Positions 1 through 7,393 of a DNA stretch of 20,297 nucleotides are shown here, one piece after another. The notes under the pieces are model-generated. The model saw only the letters and a list, made by a program, of their open reading frames with translations. It was not told the DNA's origin and searched no databases. Origin of the DNA: CAYQTO01 sp964420455 (GTDB taxonomy: Bacteria > Sumerlaeota > Sumerlaeia > SLMS01); contig CAYQTO010000057.1 of the NCBI GenBank assembly GCA_964420455.1, positions 1 to 20,297 on the forward strand, in the 5' to 3' direction. Both the position numbers and the translations under genes were made by a program. Each line of letters begins with the position of its first letter. The first letter of the stretch is position 1.

Positions 1-585
1 CGGCGCGAGGAGGGGCTGATGATCGCCCTCTGCCTGTCCTTGCCGGTCGCCTACGCGTTTTACGCCTACCAGGACTTCTGGGTCTGGGGGCCGCGGTTCC
101 TTTACGAGGGCCTCCCGTTCCTCGTCCTGCTTTCCGCCGCCGGGCTGGTCACCGTGACGCGGGCAATCCGCCGGGTCTTCCGGGGAATGGGTCCCGCCTC
201 CCCGGCTCCGATCCTCGTCCTTGCCCTCCATGCCGTCATTCTTTCCGGCGCCATCGTGGAGAACCGAAACGTTCTCGACCAGTTCCTCCCCCTCCGCAAT
301 GTTGCCTTCGACTACGCCCGGCGAATCGAACCGATCGAGCCGGACCAGGAGGCGATCGTCTTCATCGACTCCGAGGGCCACTTTTATCTCATGCTCCAAC
401 ACTTGGACTTTCCCCATGGGCCCATCTATCCCAAGGATCTGGGGGAGGCGGAGAACGCCCGCCTCCTCGAGCGCTTCCCCGGCAAGACGCCCTATCGCCT
501 CACCGCCCGGGGCCTCGTCCCCTACGACACGCCCACAACGGAGACCCACCATGGCAACATCGACGGCGCCTTTCCCGGTTATTGA
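1..585 (+). CDS. Membrane protein C-terminal part, glycosyltransferase-like (5' truncated)
   Basis: The frame is open from the first base of the window and ends at TGA 583-585, so only the C-terminal part (about 194 residues) is present. It begins with two hydrophobic segments around a WGPRFLYEGLPFLVLL stretch, followed by a basic cytoplasmic-looking loop (RAIRRVFRGM) and a third hydrophobic segment (PAPILVLALHAVILSG). A hydrophilic tail of about 100 residues follows. The GPRFLYEGLP-type motif is common near the end of GT39/ArnT-like and related membrane glycosyltransferases. The layout, membrane part then soluble tail, is also seen in the GT39-like gene at 7394-9205. The catalytic N-terminal region is outside the window, so a transferase role is inferred. 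The 3' end overlaps the next gene by 35 nt, suggesting translational coupling. Confidence 0.6.
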   Translation, partial: RREEGLMIALCLSLPVAYAFYAYQDFWVWGPRFLYEGLPFLVLLSAAGLVTVTRAIRRVFRGMGPASPAPILVLALHAVILSGAIVENRNVLDQFLPLRNVAFDYARRIEPIEPDQEAIVFIDSEGHFYLMLQHLDFPHGPIYPKDLGEAENARLLERFPGKTPYRLTARGLVPYDTPTTETHHGNIDGAFPGY

Positions 586-1921
586 CGGCAACTATCGCAT
601 GGAATCGGAGCCGGCGGTGCGCATCGGCGTTGTCCTGCCGGAGGACGGGAAGGACCGTCTCGAGCTCGAGATTCCAGGCGATGGCTACACGCTCGAGGTT
701 GATGGCGCTCCGCAGCCCCTCGCGACCGGACCGCTCACCCTCATCCGCGAAGGCAACCGCGTGGCCCTTGCCGGCACCAGCGGTAGCGTCGTCCGTCTTC
801 TGCCCCCGCCGGACGCGCGACCCGAAAAGGCCGGCGACGGCATCCTCGTCCGCAAGGTCGTCGCCGGCCGCGGCTTCCACTGGTTCAAGGAAATCGACCA
901 GACCCTCAGCGACATCCTCGAATGCAGCGTCGGTGGCGACCACCTGGTTCTCGTCAACGAGATCCCCCTCGAGACCTACCTGATTGGCGTGATCACCGGC
1001 GAGATGAGCGCCGAATGCCCCATTGAGTTCATGAAGGCGCAGGCGGTGGCCGCCCGCAGCTGGCTCCTCGGCCAGCCCAAGCCCCCCCACCCCCGCCAGC
1101 CCTTCCTTTGGTGCAACGACGATTGCTGCCAACGATACCAGGGCACCGGCGGATGGAGCCCCCGCGCCGTGGAGGCGATCCGCGGATGCCGCGGCGAGGT
1201 CCTCATCACCGCCGGCAACCAGTACTGTGACGCGCGCTACAGCAAGAGCACCGGCGGCGTGTCGGAGGATTCCGCCTCCGTTTGGGGCGACGCGATCGAG
1301 GGGCTCGAGGCACGCCTCGACGCCCCCGAAGGCTCCTACGCCGAGAAATTCTATCCGGTGACGGAGGACAACCTTCACGAATACCTCACCGGCGACTGGC
1401 TGAAGACCTGTGACTGCTATGCCAGCCCGCAAGTCGTCCCCGAGGACACGATCACCCGATACCTCGGGCGAGTGGACGAGCCCGGCACCTACTTCCGCTG
1501 GACGGTGGAGCTAAGCCAGGAATCGCTCCGGGAATCCCTCTCGACGCGGGCCGGGATCACCGACCTTGGCAATGTGCTGGATCTGGTTCCCGGCCGGCGC
1601 GGCCGCAGCGGCCGCCTCGAGCAGGTCACCGTCGTCTATACAACCACCGACGGCCAGCGCCGCGAGCACGTCCTCACCCCTGAATACAACATCCGCGCGG
1701 GCCTGTGGACGAGGTTCCTCTACAGCAGCGCCTTCCTCGTCGAGAAGGAGCTCGAAGAGGACGGACGGCTGGCGAAGGCGACGCTCCGCGGCGCCGGATG
1801 GGGCCATGGCGCGGGACTCTGCCAGATTGGCGGGCTCGGTCGCGCCCTTACCGGCCAGGACTACCGCACCATCCTCGACGCTTACTACACCAACGTGCGG
1901 CTGGAACCGATCTATACATGA
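551..1921 (+). CDS. SpoIID/LytB domain protein
   Basis: A protein of 456 residues starting at ATG 551, chosen because GGAG lies 7 nt upstream; earlier in-frame starts would run deep into the preceding gene. The central region carries the SpoIID/LytB signature: IPLETYLIGVITGEM followed by a KAQAVAARSWLL stretch, with the Glu of GEM at the catalytic position known for SpoIID lytic transglycosylases. The family hallmark RGAGWGHGAGLCQIGG is near the C-terminus. A Cys-rich CNDDCCQRYQG segment follows the catalytic helix, in the region where clostridial SpoIID binds zinc. The family cleaves peptidoglycan glycan strands stripped of stem peptides, or stimulates amidases (LytB). No signal peptide is visible at this start, which is odd for a wall enzyme. 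Its start overlaps the upstream membrane protein and its stop lies 7 bp from the convergent lgt stop. Nothing in the window suggests sporulation, so a general cell-wall role is more likely. Confidence 0.85.
   Translation: MATSTAPFPVIDGNYRMESEPAVRIGVVLPEDGKDRLELEIPGDGYTLEVDGAPQPLATGPLTLIREGNRVALAGTSGSVVRLLPPPDARPEKAGDGILVRKVVAGRGFHWFKEIDQTLSDILECSVGGDHLVLVNEIPLETYLIGVITGEMSAECPIEFMKAQAVAARSWLLGQPKPPHPRQPFLWCNDDCCQRYQGTGGWSPRAVEAIRGCRGEVLITAGNQYCDARYSKSTGGVSEDSASVWGDAIEGLEARLDAPEGSYAEKFYPVTEDNLHEYLTGDWLKTCDCYASPQVVPEDTITRYLGRVDEPGTYFRWTVELSQESLRESLSTRAGITDLGNVLDLVPGRRGRSGRLEQVTVVYTTTDGQRREHVLTPEYNIRAGLWTRFLYSSAFLVEKELEEDGRLAKATLRGAGWGHGAGLCQIGGLGRALTGQDYRTILDAYYTNVRLEPIYT
1634..1641 (+). repeat. 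Iterated motif GTCTATAC, copy 1
   Basis: In the SpoIID-like gene, sense strand, reading Val-Tyr-Thr; flanked by C before and A after. Confidence 0.7.
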
Positions 1922-1931
1922 CCAGCGGTCA
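1919..1931. other. 13-nt palindrome joining two convergent stop codons
   Basis: TGACC AGC GGTCA. The left arm begins with the TGA of the SpoIID-like gene, and the right arm is the TGA of the lgt homologue on the other strand. The stem is only 5 bp and has no T-tract, so terminator function is uncertain. Confidence 0.3.
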
Positions 1932-2831
1932 CGACGACGCACGACGGCGCTTTCGCTGGCGGGAGCCCGAATCCGGCTCCGGCTCGGGGCGCATCGGCTC
2001 CTTGTCCGGCCCATAAACATCAAGCCGCCGAGCGTACACAACGATCCCCACGGCGACCAGCAGCAACACCGCCGACAACCACTGTGACGTGCTGAAGCCT
2101 GCAAAGCCGCCACGCTCGTCACCGCGGATGAACTCCAGCAGAAACCGCAGGACCGAGTATCCCCCAAGGTAGCCCGCAAAGATCATCCCCTTGTGGAGGG
2201 GCCGCGTGGCGAGCAGCACCAGCACCCCACACAGCACAAAAAGCGACGCGGACTCCATCAGCTGAACCGGCCAGATCCCCAGCGACTGGGTCGCCGCCGG
2301 GTCGATCAATCCCTCGCGCAGCTGCGCCGCGTAGGCGTTCTCCCAAACGGCGCCGTCGCCCATCTCGACACGTGGTACTCGCAATGCCACCGGCAGGCTG
2401 CAGGCCCCCCCATAGCAGCAGCCGCTCAGGTGGCAGCCAATGCGACCGAAGGCATGCCCAAGAGCAACCGACGGCGCCAGCACGTCCGCCGTCTTCCAAG
2501 GGTCGAGACCCTTCAATCGCATGTACCAGATCAGCGCCCCGGCGGCCGCGACAAACCCACCGAGAAACACGAAGCCGCTCCGCGAAAGGAGGTAAGCCAT
2601 CGGGTCCTCGAGGAATCCCGGGATATCCAAAAGGATATACAACACCCGCGCCCCGAGGAAACCCGACACCACCGCCACGAAGGTCAGGTCGAACCAGACC
2701 TCGGACCGATACCCGCGGTATCGCCCTCGCCAGGCCGCCAGCGCCGTCCCCGCCAGCAATCCGATGGCGATCATCAACCCGTAGGTGCCGATGAAAAAGT
2801 CGTCGCCGATCTGAAACAGGATGGGATGCAC
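1929..2831 (-). CDS. lgt: Prolipoprotein diacylglyceryl transferase homologue, divergent active site
   Basis: An integral membrane protein of about 300 residues. Lgt transfers diacylglycerol from phosphatidylglycerol to the lipobox Cys of prolipoproteins, the first step of lipoprotein maturation. The GTG start at 2831 gives MHPILFQIGDDFFIGTYGL, matching the usual Lgt N-terminus; the frame extends to a TTG at 2879, but that codon precedes an AGGAGG and is less likely. Family features are the GRIG..LSG segment (about residues 129-137), WPVQLMES, and a C-terminal YSVLRFLLEFIRGD block. The conserved HGG segment reads FLGG (His replaced by Leu, about residue 90), and the Asn of GRxGNFxNG is Cys (GRIGCHLSGCCYG). 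Such GCCYG versions occur in a branch of the family, so it may be a true Lgt of that branch or a paralogue of changed activity. The tail is highly charged. No strong Shine-Dalgarno precedes the GTG. Confidence 0.82.
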   Translation of the reverse strand: MHPILFQIGDDFFIGTYGLMIAIGLLAGTALAAWRGRYRGYRSEVWFDLTFVAVVSGFLGARVLYILLDIPGFLEDPMAYLLSRSGFVFLGGFVAAAGALIWYMRLKGLDPWKTADVLAPSVALGHAFGRIGCHLSGCCYGGACSLPVALRVPRVEMGDGAVWENAYAAQLREGLIDPAATQSLGIWPVQLMESASLFVLCGVLVLLATRPLHKGMIFAGYLGGYSVLRFLLEFIRGDERGGFAGFSTSQWLSAVLLLVAVGIVVYARRLDVYGPDKEPMRPEPEPDSGSRQRKRRRASS

Positions 2832-3022
2832 GTGGAGGAATGATGCCTTTGGGAGGTTTTCCGCGCCCGACCTCCTCAAGTGCCATCAGGCGGGCAGTGC
2901 GGCAAGTCTGGAAATGCAGGCAAAGTGCCCGCCCGAGGAAGCGAAGATAAGGCGAAATTTGCCTTGCTCTGTCTTCGCCTTTTCTTCACCTTTGCCCCAG
3001 ATCAACCGACGAGATCGCCACC
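2832..3022. promoter_or_regulatory. Divergent intergenic region between lgt and the helicase operon
   Basis: A 191-bp region that must hold the promoters of both divergent units. No clear -35/-10 pair stands out. The helicase ATG at 3023 has only a weak GAG-type ribosome site. The notable structure is the nested hairpin at 2941-2978. Confidence 0.4.
2941..2978 (+). promoter_or_regulatory. Nested hairpin with T-rich tail in the helicase leader
   Basis: The outer stem GCGAAGA (2941-2947) pairs perfectly with TCTTCGC (2972-2978). The inner stem AAGGC (2949-2953) pairs with GCCTT (2961-2965) around GAAATTT. A CTTTTCTTCACCTTT tract follows, about 45 nt before the helicase start. It looks like an intrinsic terminator or attenuator in a leader. 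A chance structure cannot be excluded. Confidence 0.35.
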
Positions 3023-5398
3023 ATGAACGACCTTGCTCTTACATCAATCATATCGCTGCTGGGCCCGGAAGGCCGGGCCGCTCTCGAGCCACTGGCCGCC
3101 CGTCTGGACCCCGGCGCGCCCCTCAGCCCCTTTCAACGCCGCGTCCTCCTCGAAACCTCGCTTCTCGACGGCCAGTCCCTCGTCATCGCCTCCCCCACCG
3201 GCTCCGGCAAGTCGCTCCTCGCCGATGCGGCCATCGCCGTGTCTCTTCGCCGCGACCGCGGGCCCGCCGTCTACCTTACCCCGACACGCACACTCGCCAC
3301 CGAACGCGCCACAACCCTTGCCCACCTCCTTGCCCCCGCCGGATTCCGCGTCAGTCTGTCCACCCGCGATTCCCGCGAGGACGATGAGGCCATCCTTACT
3401 GGCCGGACCGATGTCCTCGTCTGCACCTACGAGAAGGCCGCCGCCCTTGCCCTGCGCTCGCGCTCCTGGGCCGAGAATGCAGCCCTTCTCGTCGTGGACG
3501 AACTCCAGCTCCTCTACACACCCCAACGTGGTCCGCGTGCCCAGGTCCTTCTCCACTGGTGGCTTGGCCGCGACCGCCAGCCCTCCGTTCTGGGCCTCAC
3601 CTCCTCGCCCAAGGCCGCCCGCCGTTTCGCTCGCCGATTCTCCCTACCCTGTGTCGAGAACAACGAACGCCTCGCCCCCCTTGCCCGCCTCACTCTCCGC
3701 ATGGACGAGCGCACCCTTCACTGGGACGAGCCCGTCGATCCTCCCTCCTTCGCAACGCCAGACGGCTGGCCTCCCCACTTTGGCGACGAGACCCCCCTCG
3801 GCGCCTATCTGGCCCAGGTCCTCGAGCCGTTCGAGAAACCGGCGCTCATCTTTTGTCCGACACGGCGATGCGCCCAACGGGTGGCGAACCAATTGGCCGA
3901 TGCGGTCACCGCAAGCCTGGATGCCCCCACAACCGACCGGGAGAGCCCCGAGAGCGTCTCCTTGGCCTTCGCCGACCTCCTCCGCCACCGCGTCGGCCTC
4001 CACACCGCCGCCCAGACACGGCTCGAACGCCGCCTCGTCGAGGAGGAACTCCGCGCCGGCAACCTCGCCTGCGTTGTTGCCACCACCACCCTCGCCGAAG
4101 GCGTCAACTTGGGTGTTCGAACCGTCGTCCTCCTCCCGGGGATGGAGCACCTTTCAGCAGATCAGATCGAAAACATCGCCGGTCGCGCGGGGCGGCCTGG
4201 TGCCGGCGCAGGCCATGTCCTGACCCTCCAGAGCGGCCGCAGGAACCAACGCTCCTGGAACAACGCCGACTATCTCCCTCCGGAAAAGCCGGCAAGCGAC
4301 CTCGAGATCCTCTCCTTCCATCTGGCATTGTCCGGCGCGGGGAATCTCGAAGCCGCCGCAGCACGGCTCGACTGGCCGGCAGAAGCCCTGCACCGCGCCC
4401 TTCAACGCGGTAACGGCCACGGCCTTTGGGAACTGGATGCGGAAGACCGCCCCAAACTCACCACGGCCGGTCGTCTCTTTGCCGCGGGGGGAATTACGAT
4501 GGAAACCCTCGCAAGCTGGCGAAGTGTCCTCCGCCGCTTTCCCCGCCTCGACGAAGGCCCTGCCTTCGCCTTCCTTGCCATTGGTGGAAGCCCTGCCTCC
4601 GAACGACTTCCCCTGCTTTCGCCCGAGCGCCAGGGCGCCCGCTGGCTCGTCGAACTCGGCGATGCCCTCCACCGCGAAGACACATCCCTGGCCCGCTACT
4701 TCCTGCGCTTTCTTGATGATCCCGCCGGCCTGTCCCGCCGCGTCCATCAGGGCGCCAAGGGCACCCTCGCCCTTCTCGCCCACGAAGCCGGCATCCCCCT
4801 TTCCGACGTCGCCAGGACCTTCGGCATCCCCCCGGGAACCCTCGAGGAGTTCTTCGATGAGGCCCGCCTTCTGAAGACCCGGCTCCGGGAATTCGCCACG
4901 GCCAACGGCACAACAGCGGTCGCAGCGCCGACGATACCGGTCGCATCATCCCCGCCCTCGCGCGCCCTCGTTCTCGACCGGCAGGACTGGACGCCCTCCC
5001 CGCCCGATCCTGCTCCGATTCTCGAGATCCAGCGTGGCGGCACGGGCCGAGTTCGCTTCCGCGGGCGCGCCCTCCAACTTACCCGAATCCAGTTCCGCCT
5101 TCTCGACCTCCTCGCCCGCCACGCAGGCGACGGCGTGGCCTACGAGCGCATCGAGGACTACGTCTGGCCCGATGCGAAGGTGGAACGCCAGCAGGTCTCC
5201 TTTCACAAGAAGCGGCTCGAGAACCGGCTTCTTGGAGAAGACGGCGGTGACCTGATCGAGACACTCGCCAGCTGGGGTCTGCGTCTCGCGCTGGAACCCT
5301 CCCAGGTGCGATTTCGCGAGGCGCCCCCGGCTCTTGTCCTTGAAGCCTGCCCCGCACCCGAGCACAGTCACCCTCTTGTGGAAAGCGTCTGTTTATGA
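3023..5398 (+). CDS. Ski2/Hel308-like SF2 helicase with C-terminal winged-helix domain
   Basis: A protein of 791 residues. The N-terminal two thirds is a superfamily 2 helicase: Walker A SPTGSGKS (about residues 57-64), motif II DELQ (159-162), motif III GLTSS, IFCPTRR (motif IV), TTTLAEGVNLGVRTVVL (motif V) and IENIAGRAGRPG (motif VI). The DExH form and the ARAGRPG-like motif VI place it near the Ski2/Hel308/Brr2 group of ATP-dependent nucleic-acid unwinding enzymes. The middle part is poorly recognisable and probably helical. Residues about 665-765 resemble an OmpR/PhoB-type winged helix (RGRALQLTRIQFRLLDLLAR, then YVWPDAKVERQQVSFHKKRLENRL), the module that normally ends response regulators. 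That module would give sequence-specific DNA binding. It starts a probable operon with rbfA 40 nt downstream. The helicase call is firm; substrate and pathway are unknown. Confidence 0.88.
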   Translation: MNDLALTSIISLLGPEGRAALEPLAARLDPGAPLSPFQRRVLLETSLLDGQSLVIASPTGSGKSLLADAAIAVSLRRDRGPAVYLTPTRTLATERATTLAHLLAPAGFRVSLSTRDSREDDEAILTGRTDVLVCTYEKAAALALRSRSWAENAALLVVDELQLLYTPQRGPRAQVLLHWWLGRDRQPSVLGLTSSPKAARRFARRFSLPCVENNERLAPLARLTLRMDERTLHWDEPVDPPSFATPDGWPPHFGDETPLGAYLAQVLEPFEKPALIFCPTRRCAQRVANQLADAVTASLDAPTTDRESPESVSLAFADLLRHRVGLHTAAQTRLERRLVEEELRAGNLACVVATTTLAEGVNLGVRTVVLLPGMEHLSADQIENIAGRAGRPGAGAGHVLTLQSGRRNQRSWNNADYLPPEKPASDLEILSFHLALSGAGNLEAAAARLDWPAEALHRALQRGNGHGLWELDAEDRPKLTTAGRLFAAGGITMETLASWRSVLRRFPRLDEGPAFAFLAIGGSPASERLPLLSPERQGARWLVELGDALHREDTSLARYFLRFLDDPAGLSRRVHQGAKGTLALLAHEAGIPLSDVARTFGIPPGTLEEFFDEARLLKTRLREFATANGTTAVAAPTIPVASSPPSRALVLDRQDWTPSPPDPAPILEIQRGGTGRVRFRGRALQLTRIQFRLLDLLARHAGDGVAYERIEDYVWPDAKVERQQVSFHKKRLENRLLGEDGGDLIETLASWGLRLALEPSQVRFREAPPALVLEACPAPEHSHPLVESVCL

Positions 5399-5438
5399 AG
5401 ACGCCCCAGCCATCATTTCAAAGGCTCCTCGCCGCTCC

Positions 5439-5810
5439 ATGCTCCACTCACGCGATAAACGACTCGGCGAAGCGATCCGCCAGGCCCTCTCAGTCCTCTT
5501 TCAGGAGGAAATCCGCGACCCGCGGCTTCCCGAGCTTGTCACCATCCGCCATGTCGAGGTCTCCAAAGACCTGCGGTCCGCAAAGGTGTATTATAGCGTC
5601 ATGCCCGACCGCGACTCGGACTTGGACAAGATGGAGGCTGTGCTCGCGAAATCTGCCGGATTCCTCCGCCATCGCGTCGCGGAAGAAGTGAACGTCAAGT
5701 TCGCCCCGGAACTGCATTTCGAATACGACGATTCTGAAAGGCGTTATCAGCGGATCAACCAGCTCCTTAAGGAAGCCGGAACCGAAGGGGAAGCGGGGGC
5801 CGGCGAGTAA
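5439..5810 (+). CDS. rbfA: Ribosome-binding factor A
   Basis: A protein of 123 residues, the usual RbfA size. RbfA is a cytoplasmic KH-fold protein that binds the 30S precursor and assists 16S rRNA 5'-end maturation. The family signature is clear: MLHSRDKRLGEAIRQALSVL, EIRDPRLPELVTIRHVEVSKD, then LRSAKVYYSVM and a C-terminal APELHFEYDDSERRYQRINQLL. The ATG at 5439 is chosen because RbfA homologues begin about ten residues before RLGEAIR; the frame could extend to 5334 but would then overlap the helicase. An AAAGG lies about 14 nt upstream, a poor fit. In many bacteria rbfA sits with infB, nusA and truB; here it lies between a helicase and a prenyl synthase, so the usual cluster is broken. Confidence 0.93.
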   Translation: MLHSRDKRLGEAIRQALSVLFQEEIRDPRLPELVTIRHVEVSKDLRSAKVYYSVMPDRDSDLDKMEAVLAKSAGFLRHRVAEEVNVKFAPELHFEYDDSERRYQRINQLLKEAGTEGEAGAGE

Positions 5811-5858
5811 CTGGCAGCAAACTCGCTCCTTGGTGGTAGATGGCGGCGCGGGACGTTT

Positions 5859-6887
5859 TTGCTCGCAACCGGTCCTGGAACCTCTCACAACCTCGCCGTC
5901 AAGAAACTGTCGGAGCCGCTCCCCTTGGAAGCCCTTTTTCGCCAAACTCTGGCCGAAGACCTGGATCGGGTGCGCTCCCATATTGAGGCCGCCTTCGTCG
6001 TCGAGGGTCAACTGATGGGCGAGGTTGCCGCCTACGTCGGTCGCGCCTCCGGCAAGATGTTGCGCCCCGCCCTCGTATCGCTCGCCAGCGATCTCTTCGG
6101 ATACGACAGCGACGCGCATCATGATGCGCTCCTCGGGGCCGCCATCGAACTTTTTCACACGGCCACGCTTCTCCACGACGACGTCATCGACAAGGCCCCC
6201 GTCCGCCGGGGCCAGCCCACCGTGAATGCCAAGTGGGGCGACGACGTGGCCATCCTCTTCGCCGACTATCTTTACGCCACGTCCTTCGATTATGCGCTCG
6301 AAGTCCTCGACCCGGAGGTCGTCCGCGTCCTCTCCAAGACGACCCAGCGCATGACCGAGGGCGAGATGCTCCAGATCGAGCGGCGCGGCACCTGGCTGAC
6401 CGTTGACGACTACCACCAGATCATCAAGTCGAAGACCGCCTATCTCTTCAGCGCCTCCACCGGCCTCGGCGCCATGATCGCCGGCGCCAAGGGCGAGGAC
6501 GTCGAACGTCTCTTTGCCTTTGGCCTCCATTTCGGCATGGCCTTCCAGATCACCGACGACGCGCTCGACTACGAGGCGCAGGGGGTGAAGTGGGGCAAGC
6601 GGGTGGGAGCGGATCTCAAGGAAGGAAAGCAAACCCTCCCGCTACTCCTCACGCTCGAGCGGGCCAGCGAGGACGACCGGGCGGCACTCCTTCAAACCCT
6701 GAGCAATGGGCGCGACTTCGAGACCGTCCATGGATTCGTCAAGCGATACCGCGCCATTGAGGAATCCCTCGAGCAGGCCGCAGAACACACGCGAAAGGCA
6801 CTCGAGGCACTCGAGCCCTACTCCGGCGCCGAACCCGCCGACATGATGCGCCGCATCGCCGACGGCGTCGTCGTCCGGCAGTACTGA
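5859..6887 (+). CDS. Trans-polyprenyl diphosphate synthase (IspB/HepT type)
   Basis: A protein of 342 residues that would condense isopentenyl diphosphate units onto an allylic primer to make the long side chain of a quinone. Both Asp-rich metal-binding motifs are present: LLHDDVIDKAPVRRG (first DDxxD) and FQITDDALDYE (second DDxxD). GKMLRPALV near residue 65 and GADLKEGKQTLPLLL are also diagnostic. Length and motifs fit long-chain synthases (octaprenyl or heptaprenyl) rather than IspA. The start is uncertain: TTG 5859 is the only plausible early start, with GGGAC just upstream. It follows rbfA by 48 nt on the same strand. The stop is 9 bp from the convergent VanZ-like gene. Confidence 0.92.
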   Translation: MLATGPGTSHNLAVKKLSEPLPLEALFRQTLAEDLDRVRSHIEAAFVVEGQLMGEVAAYVGRASGKMLRPALVSLASDLFGYDSDAHHDALLGAAIELFHTATLLHDDVIDKAPVRRGQPTVNAKWGDDVAILFADYLYATSFDYALEVLDPEVVRVLSKTTQRMTEGEMLQIERRGTWLTVDDYHQIIKSKTAYLFSASTGLGAMIAGAKGEDVERLFAFGLHFGMAFQITDDALDYEAQGVKWGKRVGADLKEGKQTLPLLLTLERASEDDRAALLQTLSNGRDFETVHGFVKRYRAIEESLEQAAEHTRKALEALEPYSGAEPADMMRRIADGVVVRQY

Positions 6888-6896
6888 CCCTCCCCT

Positions 6897-7331
6897 CTAT
6901 CCACCCAGCCGCCAGATCATCTGTAAATACACCATCGCCATGGCGATGGCAACGCCGCACGTGGAGTGGAGGAAATCCACCCGGCGAAACTGGCGGGTGC
7001 CGCTGCGGAGCTGGTGCATCTCGTCAAGGAACGCGGCAAGGATGCAAATCGCGGCTACGGCAAGGGCGGGCCCCCAGCGGAAGACGAGAGATCCCTCCAG
7101 CAGCGCCGCCTGCAACCAGTAGAGCACCAGGAACAGCCCGCCAAATTCGAGATAATGCGCCGCCGCGCGAAACTTGCCATGGTGCCGGTCCAGAAACGTA
7201 TAGACAGCGCCCCAGGCACGAAAACGGTCGATCGCCTTCTGTGTTTGCGCCCGGCCGAAGGCCCCTGATCCGAGGATGTAGATCACAGTGGCCATTGCCG
7301 CGACGGCCACCACGGGAAGAAGCACATTCAT
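6897..7331 (-). CDS. VanZ-like membrane protein
   Basis: A membrane protein of 144 residues starting at ATG 7331 (MNVLLPVVAVAAMATVIYIL). Translation is open further upstream, but that extension would overlap the 3' end of the preceding glycosyltransferase gene and looks non-membrane. There are about four hydrophobic segments. The VanZ family core is visible: HYLEFGGLFLVL, then FLDEMHQLRSGTRQFRRVDFLHSTCG, matching the DExHQ...R...D pattern of PF04892. The biochemical role of VanZ domains is unclear; the founding member gives low-level teicoplanin resistance, and many others sit in envelope or polysaccharide loci. It lies 62 bp after the GT39-like gene on the same strand, so the two are probably co-transcribed. 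Confidence 0.8.
   Translation of the reverse strand: MNVLLPVVAVAAMATVIYILGSGAFGRAQTQKAIDRFRAWGAVYTFLDRHHGKFRAAAHYLEFGGLFLVLYWLQAALLEGSLVFRWGPALAVAAICILAAFLDEMHQLRSGTRQFRRVDFLHSTCGVAIAMAMVYLQMIWRLGG
7198..7205 (-). repeat. Iterated motif GTCTATAC, copy 2
   Basis: In the VanZ-like gene, sense strand, reading Val-Tyr-Thr; flanked by T before and G after. Confidence 0.7.
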
Positions 7332-7393
7332 GGGACGACGGTTTCCCTGCCGGGTGACCTGCGTGTCAATCCGGTGCGCCCGAGAGCTCTGCC

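Noticed and set aside
500..1432. A 310-codon minus-strand frame opposite the SpoIID-like gene
   Set aside because: No family features; the plus strand holds the SpoIID signature.
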